Assembly (NCBI GenBank): GCA_030248195.1
Contig: JASAND010024053.1
Coordinates: 54,362 to 118,361, forward strand
DNA: 64,000 bases
From: Trissonchulus latispiculum
Taxonomy: Eukaryota; Nematoda; Enoplea; Enoplida; Ironidae
Direction of reading: 5' to 3'
Of the stretch, positions 1 to 12,400 are shown in pieces (positions within the stretch are counted from its first letter, which is position 1; every line of letters starts with the position of its first letter). The position numbers were made by a program, and so were the translations under genes. The notes under the pieces were generated by a model that saw nothing but the letters and a program-made list of their open reading frames with translations, had not been told where the DNA came from and ran no database searches.

Positions 1-14
1 CGGGAAAGTGATAC

Positions 15-631
15 CAAGAGTACATAATAAAGAGTATGAAACTCTTGCACTAGCATGTACAAATCATGGTAGGTATGCTCGATTCATTAACTCGGGACCC
101 CCCCCCCGTAACTTCCGGGGGGGGGGGGGTCCCACTTTGCACTGATTACACGCTTTCATATAAGCGTGTGTCTGCTCGCTGATTGGTCCACTAGCCTAAG
201 GCTTACTGTAAGTAATTTATTAGTTATTTTAATTAATTAATTATAGCTTTAATTAGTTTAGTACAATCAAAAAACTAATTCGACAACTTTGTAGCATTTT
301 TTCTGCTCTTTCCAGTGATATAAAAATTGTTGCGCACTACATTCCTGCAAATTTTTGTATTGTGTATTAGTATTTTAGTTTTTTAATTGCAATAGCCTAA
401 TAAAAGTTATAATTAATTAAAATAACTAATAAATTACTTACAGTAAGCCTTAGGCTAGTGGGCCAATCAGCGAGCAGACACACGCTTATATGAAAGCGTG
501 TAATTAATGCAAAGTGGGACCCCCTGGAAGTTACGGGGGGGGGGGTCCCGACTTCATGAACCGAGCATACCTAGCATGATTTGTACATGCTAGCGTAAGA
601 GTTTCTTATTCTTATCTATTATGTACTCTTG
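15..631. mobile_element. Foldback (MITE-like) element with 7-bp target duplication
   Basis: The left half (ends CAAGAGTACATAAT) is repeated as an imperfect inverted copy in the right half (ends ATTATGTACTCTTG). The arms meet in an AT-rich centre near 235-380 and contain C and G homopolymer runs at about 100-130 and 535-547. The 7-mer GTGATAC flanks it on both sides (8-14 and 632-638) and reads as a target-site duplication. There is no coding capacity, so it is non-autonomous. The same terminal motif recurs at 24997, 27687 and 28467. A 7-bp duplication is compatible with P-type transposons, but that assignment is inference. Confidence 0.8.
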
Positions 632-638
632 GTGATAC

Positions 639-2423
639 AAATCAACACGTTTTTGGCTAGCAGTCTAGTATACTTACCTATTACCTAGTCGGCTACACCT
701 TCGTTTATCTGAAGCGAATTATTAATTCAAGTTTTCTGTGAAACGAAAAAGCTATGGAAAACCTAAATAAGAATCGAATAACCGAAATAAATTCGACAAC
801 ACACCTTAGTACATAATTTCGTTTCAGCTGACGTTAAAACGCTGAGGAAACAGTATATTAAGCCAAAATAGTCTTACCATGAACAAATAAATTATACAAA
901 GCTTCATTTTTGCTGCAAAAGCGTGGAAAAGTTGCAGTTTTATGGAAAAGTTCAACAAACTATATAATATCGCAACAACTACTCCGATGAATAATTCCGA
1001 CTCTACCTACAAGAACACGACTTTAGTACAAACAAGATTCAGGAATTAATTAACTGTTATTTCTCATCAAACTGGAATCTTTCACAACTGTAGTAGGAAG
1101 AAAGGCATGCGCGTGGGAAAACTTTTTTGAACAGTCTAGAATTACACATACCTAATCGCAATTCGCATTCATTCAATTCTAAACTGATCCTCTGATAGTG
1201 CAATGGTTTCGTACTGTGCTATAAGTGGAGGATCATGTCAAGTCTAGAGATTGCAAAAATAAGCTCTATCACCCATGTCACATCCCTCCTGGACAATTTA
1301 CCGAGACTGTCAAGGGGTGGCCGACCGCCCATCAGGTGGAGCTACCACAACAACCACCATTACGGTGGACGTACTGGAAGTCCTGATAGCCTTGTAGAAC
1401 ATCTCGGGTAATTATTATGGTAATTATTCAGTGTCAGCTTCCCTATCCCCTCAAAAATGCATACCTTCTAAGCTGGCACTACCCCTAACCGGAGCAGCGG
1501 TTTGGTGGCTGCAAAAAATTCTAAATTCAGAAAAGATTTGGTCTTTGTTTCAAGTTTCAGTCAAATGGTGCTCAGTTATCAGAACCTCAAATGTCATCAT
1601 TGTACAAGCTTGCTCCGGATTCTGACACAAGAATTAAGCAAAAAGCAAAACGAAGCAAAAGCCGTGAATTTTGCCGTGAAATTTGACTTCCAAAATTTGG
1701 CATTCCCCATCCAACTGTACCATCCTACCGTACTTATCTTACTGTACCATCGATACGTTGTAGCATGATTTGTTGTCAGTAACTGAACGCTGACAAAATG
1801 CGTTACAATTTCGATCTGCCTTGAACGACCATCAACAGTAAAATGTGGTATTTCTGCGGATGATAAGCGGTAGGTAGGTATTTGGCACTAATGTACATGG
1901 ATTGATTGCAACTGTTTGACGCTCTGATAGTCATGATTCGAGTGTAATCGCTCGCAGCCATCATGATTCATGCCAACTCGGGTCAGCAGCATAAGCTGGC
2001 TGGCTGGCTGTGCTCTGAAATTTGTGAACTCATTTCGTGCAATTCGTGCTGCCATGCCCTTCGCGCAAACATTTTCAAAATTAGTATTTAAATATTTAAG
2101 TATTTCAAGAATTTTTATTATTGTTTTTTATTCAAAAATATTTATTGCTTGATTCAGACTATCTGTTTTCGTTCATGTTAGTTTGTGTGCCAAACCACTG
2201 CTAAACATGTTAATGCAAAAATACAAAATATTTATATTGTTTGTATCAATCTAATCAAGGTTTCAAGCAAATTCCCAGCTCATATTTTCCGGCTTCCGGC
2301 ATAAACTGTGTTTACCGTAAATGAAGCAGATTTGTTTACAGTAACAGTCCTTTGATTAGCTATCAGGCTTTCCCGTTACAGTTAAAATTACAGTTCTCTT
2401 GACAGTTGTGTTACTTTGTCGGA
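639..2423. other. Non-coding 5' flank of the astacin gene
   Basis: No convincing coding exon was seen. Apart from a SINE-like segment at about 1190-1450 it is unremarkable AT-rich DNA. The promoter of the gene starting at 2424 should lie at its right end, but I could not identify a core element. Confidence 0.5.
1190..1450 (+). repeat. SINE-like dispersed repeat, copy 1
   Basis: It begins with a degenerate tRNA-like head (tagtgcaatgg resembles a pol III A box). It continues through words such as caatttaccgagactg and ends near attcagtgtcagc. Related copies sit inverted at about 15290-15560 and in direct orientation at about 54070-54515. Three copies sharing blocks in the same order indicate a dispersed repeat; the SINE label is inference. 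Confidence 0.5.
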
Positions 2424-3318
2424 ATGAGACCGTTGATTTGGATATTCGTTTGTGCTTTGGTAAAGTTTTAGTTACATCCACAGTGTGAATTTATACTTAT
2501 CCGAAACATTTTGTCTTAAGGAATTAGTCTTGCTTAACGAGCTTTTTGCTCTACAGATGTTTATCTTTAAACTGCTATTCTATACTCTGCTTTTTCCTGA
2601 AAAGACCCAGATCTTAGAGACATTAGGTGCTCGATTTAGATCATTGAAGTCGATCGAATTGCTTTTGCTCGAATAAAAGACCAAAGACTGAAAAACGCCA
2701 TGAGTACAGAGAAAACATATTCTTAAGTCGTCATTAATGTTGTCAGGATGGTAGAGAGAGCACGCGGTTTGGTCACGCGTCTCCACAGATCACGACTGTT
2801 ATTATTGACGTGTCCACTGCAACTTTGTTTGCGATTTTAGGCAGTTTTGGCCACAGTTGAAGGCGCCAAAAAGAAGGGAGTCTTGGGTGGTTTGAATGAA
2901 GCCACAGGAAATAGAGTTCCTTCTGTGCTCTCCGGTGAGAAAGAAAATTCATTTCCTGAAAATTGTTGTAGAGTTTGTCAGCAAACTGCAGCATTTGTTT
3001 GCAAATATCAAATTTCATGGTCCCTAGTCACAAATTTGGTCTGGCGTTACAGCTCCTCGCAAAAGCATCGTGTGTGTGTGGCATCAGGGAAAAAGTTTTA
3101 TACTACTAGTTTCCAGAAAACTTGTTTAATTCTGTGAACGACTAATAATTTCAGGCGATGATAGTGTTGGTAAATCGGTGAAGAAGAAAGTGGAAAAGGT
3201 TAAGAAGAAAGTGACCCGAGTTCAAGTGGACTGGAATGAAAAAATCCGGAATGTGAAAGAAAAAGCTAAAGTAAGTATTTTTAGCTATTTCTTCTTATGT
3301 TTTTGTGCTTATTCATCG

Positions 3319-3350
<32 letters not shown>

Positions 3351-6300
3351 CATTATTATTGTTATTATTATTATTATTATTATTATATTTTAATAATATT
3401 TTAATCACACATGTTCCTATTCCTCCTCAGCCCAAAATATTCATTTATTTATTTGTTTTGATGTTTCAAAATTGTTGTATCAAAATTAAAAATCAAAATT
3501 TGTATCTATCTATTTTGTTTGTTGTTTTTTGCAGCTTAAAGGCGTCAAGTTAGATAAAGTGCGCAAAACCGCCCAGGACTTCGAAGTAGTCGGGAAAAAT
3601 GGAAAGGTTTGTTCATTTCTTTTTGCATGACTGAAATTGTTCATTCCATTTATGATAAAATACTAACCACTTTTCAGTATCACTGTTTAATGCTTCTAAG
3701 TCGGCATTTCTTACATCAGTTTCGAGAGTTTTAATGGAACCGTTCGAAATGGATAAGACACAAACACAAGCACAAACACAACTCAACAGTGCAGCCGCAG
3801 TTAGAATTGGAAGTCGCAATTCAAAGTCAAAGTTGCAGAAAGTCCCCCTCAATAAAATTTTATCGACTATGTGAATACCACAACCAGAAATGACATTAGT
3901 TACATTATCTTAAGCTGATTTAGCTTTGGAAATCAAAACGTTAGGTGCATATTAAATTTAATTCGCTCTGCCCAACTTTTTAGGCAGTCAAACTGAAAGG
4001 AGTTTCAGTGAAAGATGCTCTGCCGAAATATAAGTTGCCTAAGTTTGACGTAAGTAGACATGCTGTTTTTCGTTTTTCGTGACGTTACAGTAATTCTGAC
4101 AACTGTGCTTTCCACCAAACTATATCAATGTTAAACTAAATTCTCACCAAAAATTCTTGGAACCGAAATGTGAGCGGCTGTCCTGAGTTATCATTTGAAG
4201 GTATTTTATATAATGCATATGTTTTTAGAATCCTCAGAAACCCGAGATTTCTAAAATACGGAAAAATCCGGAATTCCGGATTTCATTCACGGAAAATTGA
4301 AAATTTTTAATTTTTCGCCCAATTTTTATCGCAATCAAAATTACGTTTTCATAATCGAATAGAGCTGCTCCTGTTACAAATTTTTGCTCCGAGAAGGTTT
4401 TCACGAAAATGTACCCAATTTCCGGAATTCCGGGTTTTCAAAATTACCGGATTTTAAAAATTTTCTCCAATACCCACAACATGGGTATCATTCCAATGCT
4501 CTCATCGAGGAGAACTCTCGTCGGTTCCAAGAATTTTTGGTCAGACTTTAGGTACGTTAGTAAGTAGTAATAGTTGATCACTGTTTCAGCTTGAACCGTT
4601 GTTTGGTCGGAGCTGCCTGTCAGAGGGTTCCTCCTTTCCGGTTCTGACGGAGGGCCAAGTGAGCATGGGTCCGGTCGCCGAAGGAATGAATCCGGAAAGC
4701 TTCAAACCCTGTCGAGACCGGAAGCATGGCGGCCAGGGCAAAGGAAGGGGACACAGAAATAGGGTAATGAACGTCTGAAACTCATGGATAAAGATTGCGT
4801 GCTGTTTTTGATAAGTATATTCAACTTTTGTAAGAATGTTGCATTAGAAAGAATGAATTTAATAGATGAATGAGATGAACAGATAATTTAAATGAATAGA
4901 TGGATTTAGTGCAGTCCTAGTACTCACTGTCACTAGTTTTTATAATGTTGGACTACATGGGTGACTACACCAAGAAGACTGTGCTATCAAGAGTATGAAC
5001 TTTTATCCCTAGTTTATCATTACCCCCTAGTTTACTACAATTTTTTAGGATACAAGATCCACCAGAACGAAAAGATCGGAAACCTATGCCAAAGACTCCT
5101 GGTTCTGGTCCGATCCAGAGAATATACCCTACTTGTTTCACTCTTCATGTAAGTTTTCTGCATTAGCGGAAAACTGGCTGCAAAGCTAACGGCTGATTTC
5201 ATGAATTAAGTAATTAATTAATAACTATGATTGCCGTACAATTAATATTGTGCAATACAATATATTAATATGCCGTATTAATAAATATAATAGCCATTTT
5301 TTATTTGTTTCAGTTCCTGAGAGCTCGAGGGCCAATGTCCGTTCAGCGATTGCTATGTGGGAACAGTATACTTGCATTCGGTTCCGGGAAGTTGCAACAT
5401 CCCCAGGAGAGCCTCACATGGTCTTCAAAGCTCAGGAAGAGTGAGTCACATCTTTGATTCGTTTTGTCCTTTTTCGTTTTTCTTTTTTCTGCTTTCTCTT
5501 TTCTTTCTTTTTTCGCAAGACATCTTCAAGCCATTACGACAGCACAGTGAAACCTGTACCTTATTTCCTTCCTTATCACTCAATGAATTAATAATTATAA
5601 AAATAATAATTGTAATAATAATAATTTTAATTAATTGATTAAACTGAACCTGTTTTCAGGAGTTGTGCCACCCTGAATCTTGGTCCGGATAAAAGCCCGC
5701 CCTACGCAACAGTTATTGATGCCAACATGTGCAAAGATAGTGTAAGAACCTTAAAATTACCTACGATAAACTGTAGCTAAGAAATTGCAACAATAACCTG
5801 AATAAATAAAATAATAAAATAAATATGCTAATAAAATTTTTTCCATAAAATTTAATTGCTTATTTTCCTCGCTTTGTTCCTTAGAATTAGAATCGGTTAG
5901 AATTAGAAATAGAACTGGCTTAGAATTAGAAATGACCAAATCTATTAATGTTTGCTTAGCAGTAGTTGGGAATCACATACTATAACCGTTCCGCAGACCG
6001 TTGTCTGTCTGTCCGCGTTGTATAACGCATTGTTAATTCATTGTCACTTCAGTTTGGATACGAACTCCTTCTAGCTTGGTGCGACTGTAGCCACGGTAGC
6101 TCAGTTGGCAGAGCGTCGGAGCGTTCATCCGAAAGTCGTGGGTTCGAATTCCACCCGAGGCCAGAATTTTTCGGGTCTCAGGTGCTGAAGTGGCAATTTC
6201 ATTGCTTACAATCCCAGCATTCATCTGAGACATGTTTCGATTTTATTCGATTTTACCATTAATAGTGTGTTAATATTTTAGCCTGGAAGTTTGGCCCACG

Positions 6301-9300
6301 AAATTGGACACGCGCTGGGACTGACACATTCTCAGAAACGAACGGATCGGGACAATTTTGTCAAGATATTTCTCAGTAATGTCCCAGCCAATTGGACCTC
6401 TCAATTTGAGAAGAACAGCGAACAATACTTTGATGACTGGGCGGTCCCTTACTACTACGATTCTATCATGCACTATTTCCCCCGAGTAAGACCAAAATCT
6501 ACATTCTTCAGTTTGAGACCTGTCCTGTCGAAATTAAGTCGGAATTCTCTGCTTTAGTCCCACTTGGAACCACAAATGAAATTAATTTCAATAGTTAATT
6601 TAGGTTAATGTTAACTGTTTTAGGCAGCCAGCTTAGATCAGAAAGTGACGATTTGTCCGCTTGATCCGATTCACGAACTCGTGATGGGTCAGAGGGAGCA
6701 GCCCGCCTTCGGTGATATCGCACTCATCAATCGAATGTACTGTCAAAGTAGGTTACTGTTCTGGTACCACTCACGACAGCTGTATGACATTTGTATCTGT
6801 ATGTTTTACGACTACCTATGTACACGCGAATATAAGTAACTGCTAATGATAAGAAAATGCTAATAATTTAATAAGAAAATACAAGTTTGTTGTTAATTGT
6901 TAATAAATTAGTGTTTTTAAGAGGAGCTTCACGTCATCAGTATTCTATGTGAATTCACTGACCAATTGTTTTGTTATTGATTGCTCTGAAATTTTGCAGT
7001 CAGTTGCTTCAATCGATCAGAAATGGAGAGAATCGATATGCCGAAGGAAATCCTGTCGCAGACGATCAGCGGTCGAACCTGCCAGAAGTGGACCTCTCAG
7101 TCGCCGCACGAGAATGGGTTAGAAAGAGCCACTCGCTTTTACACAAATAATTGGGCCAACACCCAATTCTACAGTAAAAATAGTTTTTTGACTATATATG
7201 ACTATTTTGAACCTAGATTAGATTAGATTATTTTTCGCTTTTTGTTTAAGGTTTGGTGATCACTTTGGAGATCATAATCACTGTCGAAACAATGGGTGGG
7301 CCGGAGGTCCCTGGTGCTACACCATTGATCCAAGTGTTCGATATGAACCCTGTTTCTCCACCTGTGAAGATCTTGGTAATAAATAAGGGCAGAGCTTTTA
7401 GTGAAATCAATTGGAATTACAAAATACTGTAAGGGTAATAGACGTTGTAATTGCGGATCCCACACAAGATTTCGTTGTAATATGGACACGTAACAATCTA
7501 CAGTCGTGCTTCCCATTGCTGGAATTACAGTTGCAGAATATCTGCCATCTCTTTAACTTTAAGGTCTTCCATTTAAGGTTATAACAACCTTAAAGATTGT
7601 TTGTGATTACGTGAGAAATCCGTCACTTTGCAGTTTATGGTTTTTGTCTTAAAAAATGAATGATGTGTAAAAAAACGTTTAGAGGCCAAAGGAGAAACCT
7701 GGTGCCACGGTTGGTGCTACAACGGAGGGTACCACGACGCTGCCACCTGCGACTGTGTTTGTCCTCCCTATACCAGTGGGCCCAATTGTGAGAATCTGGA
7801 AAAAGAAAAGATACACTGTAAGCATCCAGATCTAGCCTCATCTCGTTACATCTCGGGTTGCTGTCAAGCTGCACTGAATGTAGAGTTTAAGCTTGCCATG
7901 TAGATATGCAGCAGTCAATCTAGCTTAGGTATAACGTTATGAAGATGAGGTAAACGCGGGCTAGCAGTCAGATCCACGAAGGATACACAAGGCATTAATT
8001 AGCTTAGGTATAACATTTACAATGTCAAGTGTAAATGGTAGCAGTCAGGAATGAAGAAATAGAAAGAGTGTCCAAAAAGACGAAAATCTGAATATATACG
8101 CTGAGGATCAGCTGAGATTATTGCACCAATTTCAACCTTTCAAAGTACACACTAATTTATCTAGCCTAAGGGTGTTCAACTTCTCTGGATCCACTGCAGG
8201 TTTGATGGTAACGGTTATTTTTCAGCCTATCTCCCTTGCGGTGGTAAGATTGATTTGGCTCCCGGAATTTCGGCAGGGATCAGTTCGCCCAATTGGCCGG
8301 CCAAATATGGAATGAATCAGTTGTGCATGTGGTGGATTAAGGTGATCTAATCTAATATCTCACCTGATGCCCGTTTTTGGGGTCGCACCTTACCGTCAAT
8401 ACAGGCATTTTGTAAGAGGACGCTGTGGTTATTGTGGTTTTTGTAGTAAAATTAGACTGTCACTCTAAGGTAGGATCTTAGCTGGCATCTTAGTTCAAAC
8501 GCATATAAACACAAAGCCTGCCTTGAGGCCTTTCAAATCCTCTTGTTTTCAGGTTCCGTATGGGTATCGAGTTAAGGCTGACGTGGGGACCTTTCAGCTG
8601 GAAGAGGGAGACAGTACTGGTTGCTACGACTATCTGGAGATCCGTCGATCGCTCTGCGCCGCCTCCCAAACTGCCCTGCCAGATCTACAGTAAACTCACC
8701 ATAAAATTTAACACTTAAACACGTTTGGAGTCATTCACCTTAAAATTTAACACTAACACTTAAACATGTTTGGAGTAGCTACGAGATCAGTCTGGGCTGA
8801 ATTTGACAGCTTTGAAGATTGAGTGTGAACGAATTAGATTAACAAAGTAACTAACTCAGCTTGAATAATGGATGGAATCTAGTGGCTTAATTGGCCAAGC
8901 GTCAGTTTATCCAGGTTCGCTTTATCTGAGATTACATGTTTCGGGCATACTGTGCCAACAATACTGTAACAATATTTACTGTCATAGCTCGTTTTCGTAC
9001 ACCAAATATGGCACAAATTGTAGTAGTAAGTGAAGGCAGTAAAAATAAAATATAAAATTAAGTTGAAAAGTAGTTGGGTTTTGTGCCATTGCTGTAACGT
9101 GCAAAACGTGCAAAATGTCTGTTAGTTCGTTGTCTTAGAACAGAATCGTTCTAATTTTAGATTTTGTGGCGACAGTTTGTCTCCGGGTGAAACGGATAAA
9201 CCCTACTCCCTGGTCTCAGAAGCAGAAGATATGGTTGTAAAGTTCTACAGTGACGATATCGGGGACGCACCCGGTTTTAATATTGTTCTGACTGCAGTTT

Positions 9301-9317
9301 TCGAAGACGAAATTTAA
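2424..9317 (+). CDS. Secreted astacin metalloprotease with kringle, EGF-like and CUB domains
   Basis: Seventeen exons join into 1983 nt (660 aa): 2424-2459, 2841-2934, 3155-3270, 3535-3606, 3984-4049, 4590-4763, 5049-5148, 5314-5440, 5660-5741, 6282-6485, 6624-6747, 7000-7117, 7251-7375, 7683-7817, 8226-8341, 8553-8689, 9161-9317. All have GT...AG borders and matching phases. The start ATG gives MRPLIWIFVCAL, which continues in exon 2 as a hydrophobic signal peptide. Residues 21-195 are a Lys-rich pro-region ending in TRTKR. The astacin domain runs from about 196 to 398, with zinc motif HEIGHALGLTH (His295, Glu296, His299, His305) and Met-turn SIMHY (350-354). A six-Cys kringle follows (401-476), then a six-Cys EGF-like segment (487-515) and a CUB domain (529-660). 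The residue after the third zinc His is Ser306, where most astacins have Glu. Zinc-dependent secreted proteolysis is established for the family; substrate and tissue are unknown. Confidence 0.9.
3321..3391. repeat. (ATT)n microsatellite
   Basis: About 70 bp of interrupted ATT repeats in the intron after astacin exon 3. Confidence 0.9.
4146..4541. mobile_element. TIR element inside an astacin intron
   Basis: It is bounded by 21-bp perfect inverted repeats (ACCAAAAATTCTTGGAACCG... at the left, its complement at the right end). The interior has further inverted words such as TCCGGAATTCCGG. It lies wholly within the intron between exons 5 and 6 and has no ORF of note, so it is a non-autonomous insertion. 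Confidence 0.65.
6090..6162 (+). tRNA. tRNA-like sequence (tRNA or SINE head) in an intron
   Basis: A cloverleaf of 73 nt can be drawn. Acceptor GCCACGG/CCGAGGC has one A-A mismatch, the D arm is GCTC/GAGC, the anticodon stem is TCGGA/TCCGA with loop GCGTTCA, and the T arm is GTGGG TTCGAAT TCCAC. The A box TAGCTCAGTTGG is perfect and the B box is one base off. Position 33 is C, not the near-universal T, and base 37 is C, which argues against a working tRNA (the anticodon would be GTT). It lies on the sense strand of the intron between astacin exons 9 and 10. Several tRNA-like relatives in this window make a SINE head more likely. Confidence 0.4.
7940..7985 (+). repeat. Short dispersed repeat (copy also near 31255)
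   Basis: The block taaacgcgggctagcag followed by gatccacgaagg recurs with few changes at about 31257-31290. It lies in the astacin intron between exons 14 and 15. Only about 45 bp match, so the parent element is unknown. Confidence 0.45.
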
Positions 9318-9434
9318 AATAATTGTCTGTTGTAGTTATTGTAATGAGTTAGAGTCTGATTATGTTAACTGTACCATAGTTCTCCATTAGACTTGTGATC
9401 ATGTTAAAGGGAAATGGGTTTATTAAACCAATCA

Positions 9435-9440
9435 AATAAA
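9435..9440 (+). promoter_or_regulatory. Polyadenylation signal AATAAA of the astacin gene
   Basis: A canonical AATAAA lies 118 nt after the TAA stop at 9315-9317 on the same strand, giving a short 3' UTR. Confidence 0.6.
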
Positions 9441-12400
9441 GTAGTAATCTTTCTTACTGTTTCCTGTTTCCAGACATAGTTTCTTTACGTCAATCCTAAA
9501 AGCGGAACCAAAAGTTTACTTTACCAGCTTTAGTAGTACCTACTTTACAAGTAGGTAATCTTTTGCACTGCATTACTCAGTATTCTTCGATAAAGGTGCA
9601 GCGCCATAAGGGGCAACCGGGTTGCAAAAGTATCTCCCATAAGAGGCAACCGGGTTGCAAAAGTATCCCCTACCGGGTACGAGGAAAATTCAAAACGTTT
9701 AGTGCTTAGTTTCAAGAACAACTTTCAAGAATGTTTCGATATAGCCGTTTCAGCCAATTTTCCATTGAAGAGACTGTTGGGAGACTGTTTCCTCTTGTCA
9801 GCAAGGAAGGAACTCAATGGTTAACTGGTGGTAAATGATGTATACCTCTATCTTTGCTCAATTATGAAGACCACTTAGTGTATTCTATCGTAGTGTATCA
9901 TCATCAGTTTATCAGTTGTTACTTCAAACTTGAGTTCTCATTCTGACAGAATCTGAGTGACAGTCGGAGAACTGTCAGGTGAAATGAAGAGTCAACATCC
10001 AATGACTTAGTACAATGCTGGCTGTTGGTTGACCACATACATTAACATAGGGTCGGATCCTGGTAAGCTCGTTCTAGGGAAATTTTGAGGGTGCTTGTTC
10101 CTTGAAACAAAATTTTAGAAGGGCTTACATCATACGCATAAATTTACGTTAATAATTTACATAAAATAGCTAAATTTATTTATTATTTAAATTTTATTTA
10201 AATATAAATAACTGCAAAGTTTTGATAGATTTTTTTAAAAAATAAAGAAATTTTGGTAAAAAAAGGCCGGCAAGGCCGGAAAATTTTTGGGAAGCTCGGT
10301 ACGAAAGCCTCTTTTCTTCGGCCATTTTGATTACCCTTTACCCAATTGTTCCTTACTTTCTGCCTCTGACCATTGTACCTTGTCTGTCCTACAGTTGGCT
10401 AAATATATATACTGTGCGAGTTCATTCACGTTTACGCAAGCTTTATTTATTTCTTATGGTGGTTGTAGGGATCTAGATGTGGACAAGTTTGCTAGTGTTT
10501 GTCTCTGTTTTGGCACATGTTGCTCAGAATGCGTGAGGCTGGGGTTTCGGCAAAACAAGACCACTTAATTTCCGCAGGTGCTTCCGATAAAAACATTTGA
10601 GCACAAAAACTTGTCCAATAAGATGGACTGAAACAAAATAGCTGACTCATTGTTTCTAGACTTCAGGAACTCTATGGGTTTCGCACGAACTGTTAGACAA
10701 TTTTTGCTTACTTCAAATCAAATTCTTAATAACGATAACAATTACGGGTTTCCCGTCATGACTTTGTTCACAGCTTCCGCAAACCGCTTCCTTTCTTTTC
10801 GTAAAGTGAACTGTTACTGTGTACTAGATTAAATATTGCGCCAAAAAGGATGCCTTACGTTCTGTTTTTCACGGATTAAACGGATTAGATTACAGACAGA
10901 TTAATCCGCGTTAAAGAAAACGGTTGCCGGATTAAAATGAGTTTGATTTAAGTTGAATTTAATTGAATGAATTGAATGATTTAATTTGATCAAAATCCTG
11001 TAACTTAAATGAGTTCAACATACTGCTTTTAATAGTACCCATCAATATTTCTGCTTCTTTTACCGGGCAGTATTAAAATTTTAAATCCAAACCTATTTTG
11101 TTATTACTTTGCAGGAACATACAAAGATTCTTAAGGATTTGCAGGATATTAATTTTGCATGATATTAATCTGTTTAGTCCGTTTAATCAGAAACAAGGCC
11201 CTAGACGCGATTTAAGAGTCTATCCTCCTTGGACTCTTGTCAGTAGTTTGGGCAGCATTCTTCTTATGGTTGTGAAAAGGGGCCCCTCCCCGTCCCTCTA
11301 AGAGTTTTGTATTCGCATCCGCCGACTGCAATTGTTCAGAAAACTTTGCCGCCACAAGCTTGTGTCAGTTTACAGTCAGTCAGATTGCAGAAATGAAAAC
11401 ACTGACTGCGGTTGTTCAAATCTGAAATTCATTTATGAAGGAACATTCTCATATTCTGGTCGGAGCACCGTTACGCAATGCTAAGGAGAAAGCGAGAAAG
11501 GGTCACTTCTTTTCATTTGATCGGAAATGCTTACGTAACTAATATTTGACTCTTGGTATGAATTAACTTCATCCAGCAAACCTACTGGCCTCCCTTGCAA
11601 GTCTAGCAAGTTAGCAGAGGTACCTAGCTAATGCTATTGAGGTATACTTTGATCTAAAGCGTTCATAGTATGACTTTACTTGTACTCAATGCGGCTTTGT
11701 GGTGATAGCTAAAGGTTTCATCCTTTGTCAAAGATTGCCCACAGCTAATTTCGAAGAGCTTTCACGTGAACTCAAGGTTTCCTCGTTCTCATTCTTTCAA
11801 CATTGAAGCTAACCGAAGACATTAGCTTAGACTAAATGAACACCGCACACCGACAAATTGCTCCAGGGACTTGAACGGAACTTGATTTTTCCGCCAAATA
11901 TGCTGCACCTTGCAGATTCTACTACATAGTTACTGTTGTTATTTACATGTGTAAGTTGCACTGGCAACAGTGCTTTCAGAGATTTGCATTCACCCTAGCC
12001 GACAAAGCTCCGTGTGAAGGCACGAGTGCCCTACACGAGGGCTTCGCCTGCTAGTGAGCTTAGAAATTTATTTGGCTCAAAATTCCACAACAGGACATTT
12101 CGTGTCCTAATGTCATGTCTTCAGAGACTTACATTTGCCTTCGAATGTCCAGTCGTTATACACTATCCAACCTAATTTGCATATTTCCTTCGGCGGAAAG
12201 TATGTATGTGGGAAAATCTTGATCATTGCAGTCAGTTCTGCTGGCTGTCAGCAACCTCGCTGCACAACAAGTTACATAGTCTAACACATGGTTTCACTGT
12301 ATATAATCTTTGATTTCTACAAGCATCCATTTTGTGCAGTTAGTTAATTCATACAGTTTGTAAATAGGTTGGAAGTTTTTGCTTGATATGTAGATCTCTT

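Noticed and set aside
3178..3393. 71-aa frame ending in a poly-Ile run
   Set aside because: The first part is astacin exon 3; the rest is translation of an intronic ATT microsatellite.
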